From the NCBI GenBank assembly GCA_036571765.1, contig BROE01000013.1, positions 13,107,957 through 13,171,956 on the forward strand: a DNA stretch of 64,000 bases. The letters run 5' to 3'. Shown one piece after another: positions 37,395 to 50,600 of the stretch. This stretch comes from Plecoglossus altivelis (taxonomy: Eukaryota; Chordata; Actinopteri; Osmeriformes; Plecoglossidae). The notes beneath the pieces are model-generated. The model saw only the letters and a program-made list of their open reading frames with translations. It was not told where the DNA came from and searched no databases. The number at the start of each line of letters is the position of its first letter. The first letter of the stretch is position 1. The translations under genes and the position numbers were made by a program.

Positions 37395-40300
37395 TGTGCA
37401 TGCATGGCTGTGTTTTACCTTGTCTGCTTTAGTCCAGATGACAGTGGGGGCTGGGTCTCCTGTGATGGGGACATCCAGCCTCAGCTTGTTTCCAGCCACC
37501 ACCACGATGGTGGAATCGGCCGTGCGACCCATACAGTCCAGGTGGATCTTCGGCGGGTCTTCAGAGACACCCCATTATCAGACACAGACGCATTACACAG
37601 AAATGTTCATAAACCTTCACATCACAACTCTACTACTACTTATTACTTAATCTATGTACGACTGAACATTAACACAGATATGTCAATATGCTTTTAAGGA
37701 ATATGCTAACCTTAGCATATCATTATGCAGGACCTATCATTAACCAATGTACCATCATTGTAAAGTGTTACTCCAGAGATTTTGACATGTAATTTCTTCT
37801 CTTGAATAAGTGGCTGTCTTGAGAGAAGACTTACCCTGGCGAGGCACATAGTCAATTTTGACCTCTGTGAGAAAAAAAGAATATCGGATTGTGTTATCTT
37901 CTTCCAATACAAGCCTGTCAAACTGTAAATGTCCATGTCCAAAAGCATGCAAGTGTTACCTAGGAAGTTGAGTTTAGCTGAAAGGTTGAAAGCGTAGCCT
38001 TCCGCGACGAACGTGTAGTCTCCCTCATCTTCAGGTTTCACGTCATCGATGGTCAGCTTGTGGATCCTGAGGAGACAGAAACTTTCTCTCCAGGGCTGGC
38101 AGCAAGGCTAGCAGCAACGCTAGCAGGGCTGGCAGCAAGGCTAGCAGCAACGCTAGCAGGGCTGGCAGTAAAGCTAGCAGTAACGCTAGCAGGGCTAGCA
38201 TTAAAGCTAGCAGCAACGCTAGCAGGGCTGGGCATCGTGCAACCAGCAGCTCACATTTCTCTTCCTCTGTCTTAATCACAGGAAATTGCTGCAAACATTT
38301 TGTCTTCTGAATGATAATATATAAACGATATAGGTAACTTTCTAGGACACGCAATATCTATTCATAGATAATCTCTACCAAAATCGATTGTTTCACAGAC
38401 GCAGACCTTGATGGTACCAGCACCATCCTCACCTGCCAATGTGTGTGATGTGTGTCCGAGCATCGGCCTTCACTTCCACCCCGTTCTTGTACCAGATCCC
38501 CTTCACGTTCTCATCAGAGACCTCACACTTAAAGACGGCCTCATCCTTAGCCTTCACTGTGAGGTCAGCTATGCTCTGGTACACCTCAAGTTCCTTCTCT
38601 GCAGAGGTCAAAAGGGCAATCGTCAGGATCTACAAACAAGCCAGCTTCTCATATCGTGACATCAGATGTTGATGTTCTTTGTATGCAGTGTTTGAGAGTA
38701 TGAAGTTCGTTAGACTGCAGGGTTGGGTGTTTCACATGGCCTTAGATGCACTGGCATTACTGGAGCTTCAGATGGGAACGTCAAATCATCTAATCTAGAC
38801 AGCACAGCCAAATGATATTGAGTTTTCGAGAGTTGTTTTAAGAGTTGAAGGCATCGAGAAAGAGATAGAGCTTACACAGTGAAATGCATCATGGTCTGAC
38901 CACAAACAAAAGAGACCGGTGTCTCCATGGTGAAGGTTACAGGTCAGGGGATTTGCTGACAGGTGTGTGTGTGTGTGTGTGGTGTGTGTGTGTGTGGTGT
39001 GCTCACGTGTGCTGTGCGGGGGGGCGGGGGGTTAGGGTAGGTCTGGTAATTGAGGCGGTGGACGACCTGGTGAGGGCCAGGGGTAAGGGAGGTGAGGGCC
39101 AGGTCTAGGGGGACAGAGGGAGTTTGGCAGGGAGAGGTGTTGATCCCACAGAAAGATTGGCAGATGCTAATTCTTGGCACATATTCATTTTCATTATAGG
39201 GCCAGATAAACTCAGCTTGGATGAGAGCAGGTTGACATACTAAAGTCATCGACACACAACAGCACACAGCATTCAACACACACGCACACACAGCGAAAGA
39301 CACAAACACACATACACATCCGTTAATATATATACAAAGGTATAGATATTTATACAACCATGCCTAATTTCTACTTTTTCCACTACACTTGATGTATGAT
39401 GATTAATTTAACTAAAAAGATATTTCTGTAATGAGATGGATGAGAATGAGCCTGCTTTGACATCAATATGGTATGATCGCTAAGGTCTCAGAAGTGACGC
39501 TATAGGAACAACGATGGTTGTGTTTTAGTCAGATGATTGTTGAAATTAACAGCCTCATAGACGTTGTAATTTCATGGTTATTTTCCTACGTTCATTAACT
39601 GTTGATTTTGAAAGGACTTCTTCCAACGTTCCTATATCGTTGCCTGTGGGTGGAAATTAATACTTTCATGAGCTTCACCGTGTGATGATTATCATCTATT
39701 TATGTGGACTGTTGAGAAACATACATCTTATTATTTGACCTGTCATTTTGTTCAAGACAGTCAAACATCCATGTTCAACACAGAACAAGCATTAATACAA
39801 CAGTACACAGAAGAAAGAGAGAGCGAGTGAGAAAGACAGAGTGAGAGAGAGTGTGTGTGTGTGTGACAGCGAGAGAAAATAAGTGTGTGTGTTTGTGTGT
39901 GTGAGAGAGATAGAGAGACAATGAGGGTCACATGTACAGGCCTGTACCTTTCAGATAAAATATATGGGCCATGTCTTCTAACTTTAGCTGACATTTGGAC
40001 TTGTGTCTGCGCAGTAACCTTGGCAGGGTGGCGTGTAACGATGGCATGTTTCAAGGTTAGCCAGCCCGGAGTGACAGGGCCAGGAGAGCGAGGCTACTGG
40101 TGGTGGGCAAGGATGTGGACTGGGAATGTTTTGTTGCATTCTTCACCATAATGTGTGCTTGGCCCAGTGGTTTACTGGGGTTGTATGCAACTGTGTTTGT
40201 CCTTGGAATAAACCATGGGCTTTATGTATGTACAGCATTTGTGAGTATTTTCGCAGCCAGACTTGTGAATGTTCTGCTTTTGTTCAGAGGAGAGTCGATG

Positions 40301-41577
40301 TGGAGACATTCAGAATCCGAGGTGTGACCCCCGGAAGACGACCCCCAGAGGGGGTGGAGAGCCACTGCAGGTGGAGGCTCGCGTTTCTAAATAGCAGGAC
40401 TCTATGAAAGTGGTGGGCTGGATTTTAAGAAGCATTGATGTTGCTGTGTGGCACTTGAGCACGTACCCTGCACCAAGAGTTCAGCCACAGACTCTCCTCC
40501 ATTCGTTTTAACCTTGTAGATTCCACAGTCTTCCTTTGTGGCGTCATTAATGATGAGAACGTGTTTGCGCCCATCTTTCTTGAAGCGGTACTTGAAAGAC
40601 TCATCCCTGGTGAGCTCCACGCCATCCTTCTCCCTGGAGACACAAATTAGTTAAGACATCTACATTGCTCTTCTGTCGAGGAGAGGTTGATAAACTGTTT
40701 CAAATACCATCTCTGCAGACAGTGCTTGTCTTACTGGTGAGGGGTTGTGCGGTGGCTATTGAAGGAGGTTTAAATTATATTAAAGGACGGGGAAGGGGGG
40801 TTGAAATGTTTTTCTATTTTCAAAGGAGGGCTTGAAAAAGTCTGAGAAGCACTGTAAGATCCATGGATAAAGCCACCAACTGACATACTTGTGTATCTGA
40901 AAACATCCTTCGTCACTCTTCTGGGAACATTATTTTGGTTATGTGTCCTCAATAATTCATCCTGACGCTCTGATTTAGATGAAGGACACATAGGTGCTGA
41001 CAGGCTTTTCATGTTGCTAACAATTTACTGCCTGTCACTGAGATCACCAGACACTGCTCTCTGTGTAAGAGACAGTCTCACAGGCCAGTGACCGCCTGCC
41101 TCTGTCTGTCTACCTGACTGCCTCCCTGTCTGTGTGTCTGTCTGTCTGTCTGCTCACCAGCCTGTCAGTGTGCTTGTCCGCCTGTCTGCCTCTCTTCCTG
41201 TCTGCCTTCCTGCCCATCTGTCAATCTGCCAGGGGAGAAACAGGCAGAGCAGGCAGGAAGCCAGCCCTACAACAGACTTAAATGCCATCTACCGGACATG
41301 AGTGGAATGTACACTATGCAGCATAGATGGGAAAATAAACTCAGTCTTACTAAAACTAAAACATACTTTAATCCAACCCTGTCAGATGTACCTCAATCTA
41401 AGTCAACATATATCCCTCCGTCTATATATACACTGAAATGCAGCAGTGTGTTATTACTGCGTGTTCTCGCTAGACTGCAGTTTTGTGAACATATCACACA
41501 CTTATCCTTTAGGGTCAACACCACAGCCAACTGCTGTGTCAGGCCCTGTCTGGTACAGTCACCTTGCTGACCTCCTC

Positions 41578-41613
<36 letters not shown>

Positions 41614-44600
41614 ACTTAGTCGATGAGGCTTAAAAGCTCTGGACGTTAGTTTGTGGGAATGGAGGAGGAGAGGAAGAGTGGAGGACAAACCATTTGACGT
41701 GGGCCCCCTCCTCCGACACCTCACACTCCAGCTCCACACGTTCCCCCTTCATCACCATCTGGTCCTCCAGGTTCTTCAGGATCAGGACGGGGGGCTCTGT
41801 GAGCCACAGACAGAGGGCAAAGGTCAAGAATGCAAGCAAAACACAACACAACGACAAAAGCAACAGCAAAAACAGTTCAAATGTAGCTATATAGAATGCA
41901 TAGCTTGTTGTGCACAGCTATAGAGACTGGGCTGACGTCGGAATATAACAGAGAAAAGAGAGGATGTAAATGAAGGCGGTCGTGGTCAGCAGGCGTGACA
42001 GCGCTGCGGTGCTGCACCTTTAACAAACAGCTCGGTGGTGCACTTCTCCCCAGCCACCACACAGCTGTAGGCCGCATCATCAGCCAGGGAGCAGTGGTTG
42101 ATCGTGAGGTAGCGCTTGTTACCAATGCTCTCAAAGATGTATCTGGGGAAAGAATAACACGTTCTATAAGCTGACAAGTCACTGGTTTATCATGCGATTC
42201 AGGTCACTGGTTTAACTGTTCAAGTAAAGCTACACAGTCTCAGTGAGACTTACAGGTCATTGTTACAGTATGACCTGTCTGAGATGGCAAAGGGAAACCT
42301 ACAGTGGCAGTATTTTTTTAATAATAGAGAAACACCTACTTGCTGGTGGAGGGAGGTCAGGGGTGGTCAGACCATCCAGCAGAGAAGGAAAAGCAGAAAG
42401 GTGATGTTAGCTTTACATTTGTTTTACTTTTGTATAGTTTGGTCTTATTTTAAGAGGCAGACTTGTATGGAACTCCAGTGACAAGTGACATTTCATCTTG
42501 ACTTGCTACAAAAATGTAAATGTCCATCACAGGATTAGTATACTGTATCGTTTGGAAACTTTTAACAGTCGATTCACTCAGATAAGCACAGTCATAGACT
42601 CCTCCCCCTTCTCCAAGGTTTACCTCCCGGTTGGCTGGATCTCCTGTCCATTCTTGAGCCATTTCACCTCTACATCAGGATTGGCTACCTCGATTGCCAG
42701 TTTAATCTTCTGACCCTTCTCGACTTGGTAGGCAGGATCCAGCTTCCTCAAGAAAGCTGAGTTGCAAACATACAAATAAACCATCACTTTTTAAAAATCT
42801 GCAACATTCCAATACAGATCAGAGGAAGAACAGTGTATTATTCTCTTGGCATGATGCACTCAAGCGGCCATTTTAAGAATCATATTAATTGGATTTACTT
42901 AACAAAAGGTAGGTTGACACATGACTATTTAGCTCCTGTTCTTCGCACATACGCACACACACACAGGTCCAAACCCACTCTGAACCAAAGCGTCAAACCT
43001 TCACTCTTCTTCTCCTCCTTCTTCATCTTCTTCAGCCTCTTCAGCATACCCCTCAGGTCAGTGATGCCATGTTGGAAGGCTATCTTCTCGTACTCCGAGG
43101 CCGGGGCCTTCTGGAGGATATCCCACACATCCACCTCAGGATCTGCGTTGACGTGGACGGCCCTGGTGAAAACGAGACAAACGACTGCTTCAACAACTCT
43201 ACTTAGTAAAAAAACAAAACAACCATCAGAATCAGAATCAGTTTTATTTATCACCATGCAAGATATAGAAGCACAGAATTCACTGTGGCAGGAAAGTGCA
43301 AACATAGAAGATATATGGAACATAACAAAGGTAAATGAAAATATAATAAAAATCTATTATAAATTATAAATAAGATAAAAAGTGGACACCAGCTGTACAG
43401 ATGGGGGTAATATAACTATAGTAAGTGGGGTATATATAGTGCAGGGGGATGGGGGTATATACAGAGTAATGCAACAACAATGTGTGTTATCTATGTAAAC
43501 TAACTAGTTGGACAGTACATTTGAATCTTTCAGAAATATGCTGTCTTACACGTCAATATTTGTGAAGCTGTATTCAGTATTCGGATATTCCACTCACATT
43601 TCACCTGATAATCTTCTAATAATCATGCAGCATGTGATCACAGTGTTAAGCACAGGTAATTGAGGATCTGGGAGTTTCTTACCGAGTTGAGGCTTTTAAG
43701 AAACTGCTGCACTCATTCAGACACATCACCCCAGACGCAGGCACGGCATGGAGCAGACCAGACAGGTTAGTGAACACAGCTACAGTCCTTTCCAATGCAT
43801 GTCATTATGAAACACACAATTCGCAAGCACTCGCACACCAGACCATGTATGGAAACCAAGAATACAATTAGTCAAATACTTGAAAAAATTCAAAAGCAAT
43901 GTTAAGTATTATTTATATGATGGTCTGTAATCATAGTCGTTGACATAGTTGAGTCCTACTTGATCAAAAATGAGTACAAATATTTGGGATAATTATTTTA
44001 ACACATTTTCCTATTCCTAGCTGCTTTCTTAGAAGCCATTACACCTCTGACAAAGATTCACCTTGAATTCCATATTAAACAAATGAGCATGTAAAAATCT
44101 GAGCTAAAATAATCAAGCTAATAATATGAGCAAACAATTGTGGCAAACAATTTTTCCAGAAAGAGCCTGGAGTAGGGGTGAGGAGCGTCCTTGTAGAATG
44201 TGCCCCAGCAGAGAACTATATGTCAACTTGTGACAACCGAGCAAATATTCTGGATGGCTTCCTATGTAGTCACCGGTGAGGGATGTGTAACAGTGTCTAT
44301 AGGTGACAAGACAAGCAGCATGGCCTTATAACAGACTGGTCAGAGTTTAGACCGATGTTACATTACCTACATGGCCAACCATGGATTCAGCTTAGACTGT
44401 GATTATAAAGGAGGTGCTGGTTATCAGAGCCCATCTATGCACAGCCCCGTCACGCCCTATGAAGCCCCATGACCTGTCTATGGACGTTTTACTGAGAGAA
44501 GAAGTCCTCCCCTGGTAGACATTCTCTGTAGTTATTAATATCAATTTCCTGTTTAGTTAGATGGGATCTTGTTTTAAGGTGGTAGCTGGCAGATGGTGTG

Positions 44601-47600
44601 ACAGTACGGCCTACAGGAGTGGAGGTAGGAATCTGGCTAGTGCATGAAGGGACTGGGGGCAGGGGTTGATGCATAGTAAGAGTGGTGCTTGTTCAGCATA
44701 CAGTGTGGTGTTATTCACCAGGGCTCAGGGTACAGTGTGGTGTTAGGTATTCGCCAGGCTCAGGTGCAGCGTCAACTTAGATCTGGTTAGTGGTGGAGGA
44801 GCAGGAAAACCATTTTATCATGCTGATGTCAGCACTTACTCTCTGTAGAGAGAGAGAAAGAGGAAGTGAGAGAGACAGCGAGAGAGAAATAGAGAGAGGG
44901 GGGAGAGAGTGATGGGGGAAGGGGAGAGAAATAGAATCGTTATTTAGATTAACAAAATACCTTTTTCAAGCTTCAAATCTCCCAATTTAGAGATTCCAGT
45001 CGGTTACATATCAATTGATACACGTATGACAGGTTTTCATGGTACTACCACCGAGCACAGACGGAGGGAGGTTTTTTTGAACTCACCTCTTCTTGAGCAG
45101 GGCACTGAAGTCTAGCTCTCCTGTGTCATCCCCTCCATCTACGCTACTATAGAAACATCACACAACGCAATGTCAACACCCACAATGCACTTCTTCCTGC
45201 TAAAGACATGTTATGACTCATGTTTTTCTTCATGGTGAGATCTGAAAATGTGATCTCTATTCAAAGACAAAATTAGCTGGATGGAAAGTCAGTAGATGGT
45301 TGAATGAATGAACGAATTGACAAATGAATGTGTGAATGACTGAATGCACCAGTGCAGTGTAGATGAACTGACACATGACAGACAGATAGACGCAGATGAC
45401 CGTGGGGAAAGGTATATGCTCGCCCTGTGTTTGGGTCGGGAGGAGCACCAATAAAATAACAGCAACAACCAAGCACCCAAGGTGAACAAGGGCACCCTAC
45501 CACAATCGCCCTCCGGAACCTTCCACCACAACTATCACATTAGGAGTGGGAACATCAAGGCAAGGACAGAGTCGCGGTTCTTGTACAGTAAGAGGTACAG
45601 TACGTGTTTATCTCCTGTCTGTGATGTCGGGGGCCGGCAGGGGATTAGCCAGGGGTGCTGTGGTTTTATGTGGACTTCCTCCTCTGTCACCTCCCATCAA
45701 GCTCAGCCTGGATGTCTTAACACATCCTGCGTTTCTCAATACAATCAAACCAGGGACACAGTGAAAACCTCACTCGGCCGGGCATGTGTTTGTGCAGCTG
45801 CCTGCGTTGTTTAGACAGAGAGACCTAGAGGTAGATGAGAGAGAGGCTTTGAAGGACATTAGAGAGTGCTGAACTGCTAAGCTTGCCTTGTTAGCCTAAT
45901 TCATTGTACCACGGCACCTTCAGTCAATGTTGACACAACATCAGTCCTCAGAGCGGTCACATCCATCGAGGATGACCCCCGTGTATGTTGGGTTTAACGT
46001 CTCTTAAAGGATTTGTTTGGTCAAATCCTCTCTCTGTCTCTTTCCTCCTCATGGTCGTTCTCTCAAAACCCAGCAGAAGGAGGCTGCATATTGGAAAGTT
46101 CTGGTTCTGTTTGATCCAAAAGGAGAGCAGAAACTATTCGGAGGACAGTCTCTCTTGAATTTCTTTTTGGGAACTTAGCCAGTATCCAGAATTTGTATAT
46201 GAGCCTCCAGTGTTGCAGCAAACCCCCCACTACCTTACTGATGGTCCACTTCTCTTCGGAGCAGCTGCACTCCTGATAAATTGGCATTGTCCATGTTACT
46301 CATCACAATCAACCTTCAGACTGAAGGTACTTTAAGACACTGGTTTGCAAATTAAGGAAGGAAGGAAGGAAGCGAGGGGAGGGAAGGGAGGAAGAAAGAA
46401 AAGGAAAAAAAGAAAGAAAGGAAGGAGAAAAGACAGAAAGAAAGAAAGAAAGAAAGAATGAATGAAAGAAAGAACTTGCTGTTTTAATAAGCTTACGTGC
46501 GTCTGAAAGCAGCCCTGATATCGAATCCCTCAACTGACCGGGCCTCTGAAAAAATTTCAATATTTAATAATCAAGATCAAAACATTTTAACAGTTGGGGA
46601 CTCTATGACGTATGCAGGAAAGGAAGACCGAAAAGAGGAAGTGTAGAGGAGAGGAGTAGAGGCAATGTGGAGACACCTACCATGAACAGTGAGTTCAAAG
46701 TTACAGCTGTCAAACTTATCCCTGGAGGAGACTTCACACCTGTAGCCTCCAGCGAAATTAGCCTTGGCTGCTATAATCTGCATCTCAAAAGTGTATATCT
46801 GAAACCACAAGACCGAAATGTCCATGAGTCTGAGAAGACTATCAATCACTGTGTTGTTCTCTTTTACTCCACTTAGCTCTATTCAACTTGAGTCTATGAT
46901 GAACTCTGAGAGCTGAAGGCCTGACCTTGGTGTTGCGGTCGTACACCTCCTTCAGCTGGAGGTGTTTGCCAGACTTGCTAGCCAGGTCCATCCACTTGCC
47001 CTTAAACCACTTGATGGTGGGTTTCTTCAGCAGAGAGGTAGCATTCACCTTGGCCACAAACGTGATGTTCTCACCTGAGCAGAAAGAGACAGATCCATGG
47101 CTATGCGCAGCAATATTCATCGCTCTGTGTATGACAATGCATCCAAAACAATACACGTAATGTACAATATATTTATAACAAGGTCAAGAAGGAGGACGAT
47201 AAGAAGGAAAAAGAGCAAAAGAAATCCATTGCAGTTTAACGGGAATCCTGCTGTTCACAGTTGAACACATGTAGAGGGGAAAGATCCCTCACTCACCCAC
47301 AGTCACCTCTCCAGTCTGGGGCTTCTCTGTGAAAAGGCCGGTCAGGTCCTGTCTGGTGTCTGGCTGTTGACCCTCTACAGAGAGACAGGGAGAGGTTGGA
47401 GAGGATGAGAGGGAGAGAATAAAGGATGAGTGAGCATAGGGAGATAGCACCGGGACGTTGGAGGACATGGAGGAGGAGAGAGAAAAGGAGAGAGATATGA
47501 ACACCCTTTCTAGCCTGCTGATATCTGTAGGTAGTGTGATGTCACTGTGGACTTACCCTCCGCAGGGGGGGCATCCTGGGGCTGCTGGTTGGCCGCAGGT

Positions 47601-50600
47601 GCCGGGGTTTCACCTGGGGCAGCTGGAGCCTCTGTTGACCCTGCTGAAGGTTCCTCTCCAGCATTCGCTGAGGGGGGAGCCTCAACCGGAGCTTCGACTG
47701 GGGCAGCAGCTAGGACGTCAGCTGGGGTTGCAGTGGCTGTGTCTGGGACTGCTGCCTCAGCAGTGCCATCCTGGGGAGCTTCTGGAGACACAACCAGACA
47801 AGCTTCATTCAACCTCTTTACTCCCTCTCACTCTTACCCTTTACTAGTCAACAAAACCTGTCCCAACCTGCTCAATACTTGCCAAATATATCCATCAAGT
47901 TCCTGTACAGGTGGCAATTTTCTCTAAGCTCAATTTCAGTGATGTTATTCTTGGCACACACGCCCACTTGGCATGCTTTGATCGCCTAAACAGTTCTCTT
48001 TTATCATCTTTCAATGGGCAACCAAGTTTCCATGCGGGCAGTGTTATCAGCCTGTCAGATGCCTGTCAGGCAGCAAGCCTGAGTTCCTGCACGGCAGCGT
48101 GGAGGGAGGGTTAGTCACCAGGAAACCATCTGTTACTGCGTCCTGGAGAAGGTCACTGGGGTTCTCATGAAGTGACATTGTGAAGTGATATTTCTCAGAA
48201 TTCTGGAGCTTTCTGTCTCTGTAGCTTAAGCGAGAGCGCTGTGCTCATACACAGGCCCTCTGACAACACACATCTCCCCTGACCTCTGTCCACCTCTCCC
48301 CTTCTACCCTCCCCTTTCCTCACCTCCCAACCAGGCCTCCGACTTATCAGTTAGACAGCCACACCAGGGCACACTGACAGGTTGAAAGGGCAAGAGAGTG
48401 TTTCCCTGTGAGCCTGAAACAGTCTCTGATCGTGAAAAAAACACTGTGTGCTCTTAGGTGCTTGGTTTTCAATAGACACAAGGTACATCAAGTTGCTCGG
48501 TGACAATAAGTGAACATCTTGACAGATTTTCTAAAAGCCGTGAACGTGATGTGAGCAGAGTTAAGCATCGCAAATCAAATGGAAGCGTTAGCCTAGGCTC
48601 AATCAGAGATCGCATATGTTTCTGTGTCCAGTGGAGGAGTGTTGCTGCGTCCAGTGCTCCTAGGTGATGTGAATGTTAGACACGGTGACTCCAATGCTGC
48701 AGGTTCAGCAGGTTCTCGCTCCCAGTCACAGTGTGCTAGTAAGGAAGTGAAAACTTCAGTCTCGGGTCATCGGACATCCTCCCACCTTCTTTGGCTTTCA
48801 CCTTCAGCTCAAATTTGACCTTTGACCCTCCCGCGATCACAGCGTAGCCGACGCTGTCTTCCATAGTGACCGCTGGGATGGTGAGGGAGTGCTTGTTGCC
48901 CTCTGCCGTGACCACGTACTTGCCCCCGGAGGTGATATCCTTGGCGTCGCACTGCCATCTCACCTTGGCATCGGCCTTCTCTGTCTCAGCCTCAAACACT
49001 ACAGAGGAGCCCTCCTCAGCCACCTGAGGTTTGGGCTTCTTGGCAAAAGCTGAGACTGGAGAAGGAGGCATGGCATCATTTTGTACCGAGAAGCAACTCA
49101 AGACAGACTATGGATGTTCCTCTGACTTTTCACATTGTTTTGTTAGTCAGAGTGTCATGAGCCAGTTGACAGTTCCCATCATGACAGAGCAGAAGTCCCT
49201 CATCTGGGGGGAGATTCCTGTCAGGGTTTCTTTTTTATTGGTCATCACAGACCATCTACAGACACAGTATCATTATACGGACCTACGGAAACTTTCCTTG
49301 ATACAAATCTCAAACATTGTTGCATTCAAACAGCTTGCAGATTCCATGTGGACATGAATGATCATTCCAGAGGTACATAGTTGTGCACTGCAGTGAATGT
49401 TGTGTACAAGGTAAATTGTTACCTACATGTATGTTGATCATATAGGTTCAGTAACTGTGCAGTCCAACCCAATTTATGCTTACAAAACCTACGTACTTTC
49501 TCTTTAACCCAATCAATCAGCACAATACATATGACCTTCCCAAGCAGATGTAAGATGACCCAATGAGTGTAAATATAGAATGTATATGGGTCCCTCTAAC
49601 AAATGGAACAGAGAGCAGAGCTCTACAATGACAGGGCCACAGGTAGCACAGCAAAGGGATTATCTGGGCTCTATTTTGGTGTTGCTGCTAGCACCAGAGG
49701 AATGGGACGCCAGTGGCTGTCTCTGTAATCAGCCAAGTGATGACTGCTCTCTTCTCAAGTCCAACAACATACCATGTCCATTCTCCCTGTTACTCATCCG
49801 ATCAAATAAAAACACTCTGATCTGGCATTGGACTTTTGATCATTTGTAACTCGACGTGGTACCTCCAGTCGATGTATTCAGGCAACTGTTATTTTATTGA
49901 TTTGTAGTTGTATAATTTCCAACAACCATTAAAGAACTACTAACATAATTTTGTATTCCAAAACATGATTCCAATTGAATAATATTACAAAATATCTGGG
50001 TGTTATTAATTCAGCGCCTTGATGACGTTAAAATAAATAATCTTTTCAGCTAGTATGATATGCTGCATTGTGTCATTTGATACACTGAGTTCCTCATGAC
50101 AAGGCCACTTTTCTACTGAGAGAAAAAAAGAACTGAGAGGAAAGTAGTACCAGTAGTCCTACTGGTATCCTGACATGCATGTCCCAACCAGGAGTCAAAC
50201 ACCCAGATGGGTGTTTACTCTGGGAGGTCTGGGGAGCTCTAAATGCTTCACCCTGGATTTAGCCTTGCATGGAGTCTCTGAGAACCTGAGCTTTCTGTGT
50301 GGAGGAATCACAAGAGCTTTTCTTCAGCATTTGCCAAAAAACTGCCATCTACTGTGCCGAAGATTTCAACCAACAGCCAGTATAGCTGTGTCCATCCTCT
50401 CTGTTTGGTCAACAAATGATTCAGATGCTGTTTACCATGTTTTCAAATGCAAAATCTGTGACAGGAAATAGCTTTGTCAGTTCATGTTGTAACTATATCA
50501 CCATGACAACCACATACAGGTCATGTACATTCAATTTCACAGAGCAAAATGATCTAGTGGTTGTGCTGTTGTTTTGTCTTGGTTGTTAGGAGATAAATCT

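Noticed and set aside
49044..49052. Alternative acceptor for mybpc3 exon 2 six bases downstream
   Set aside because: It is possible in phase, but the upstream site gives the conserved VSAF and has a better pyrimidine tract.
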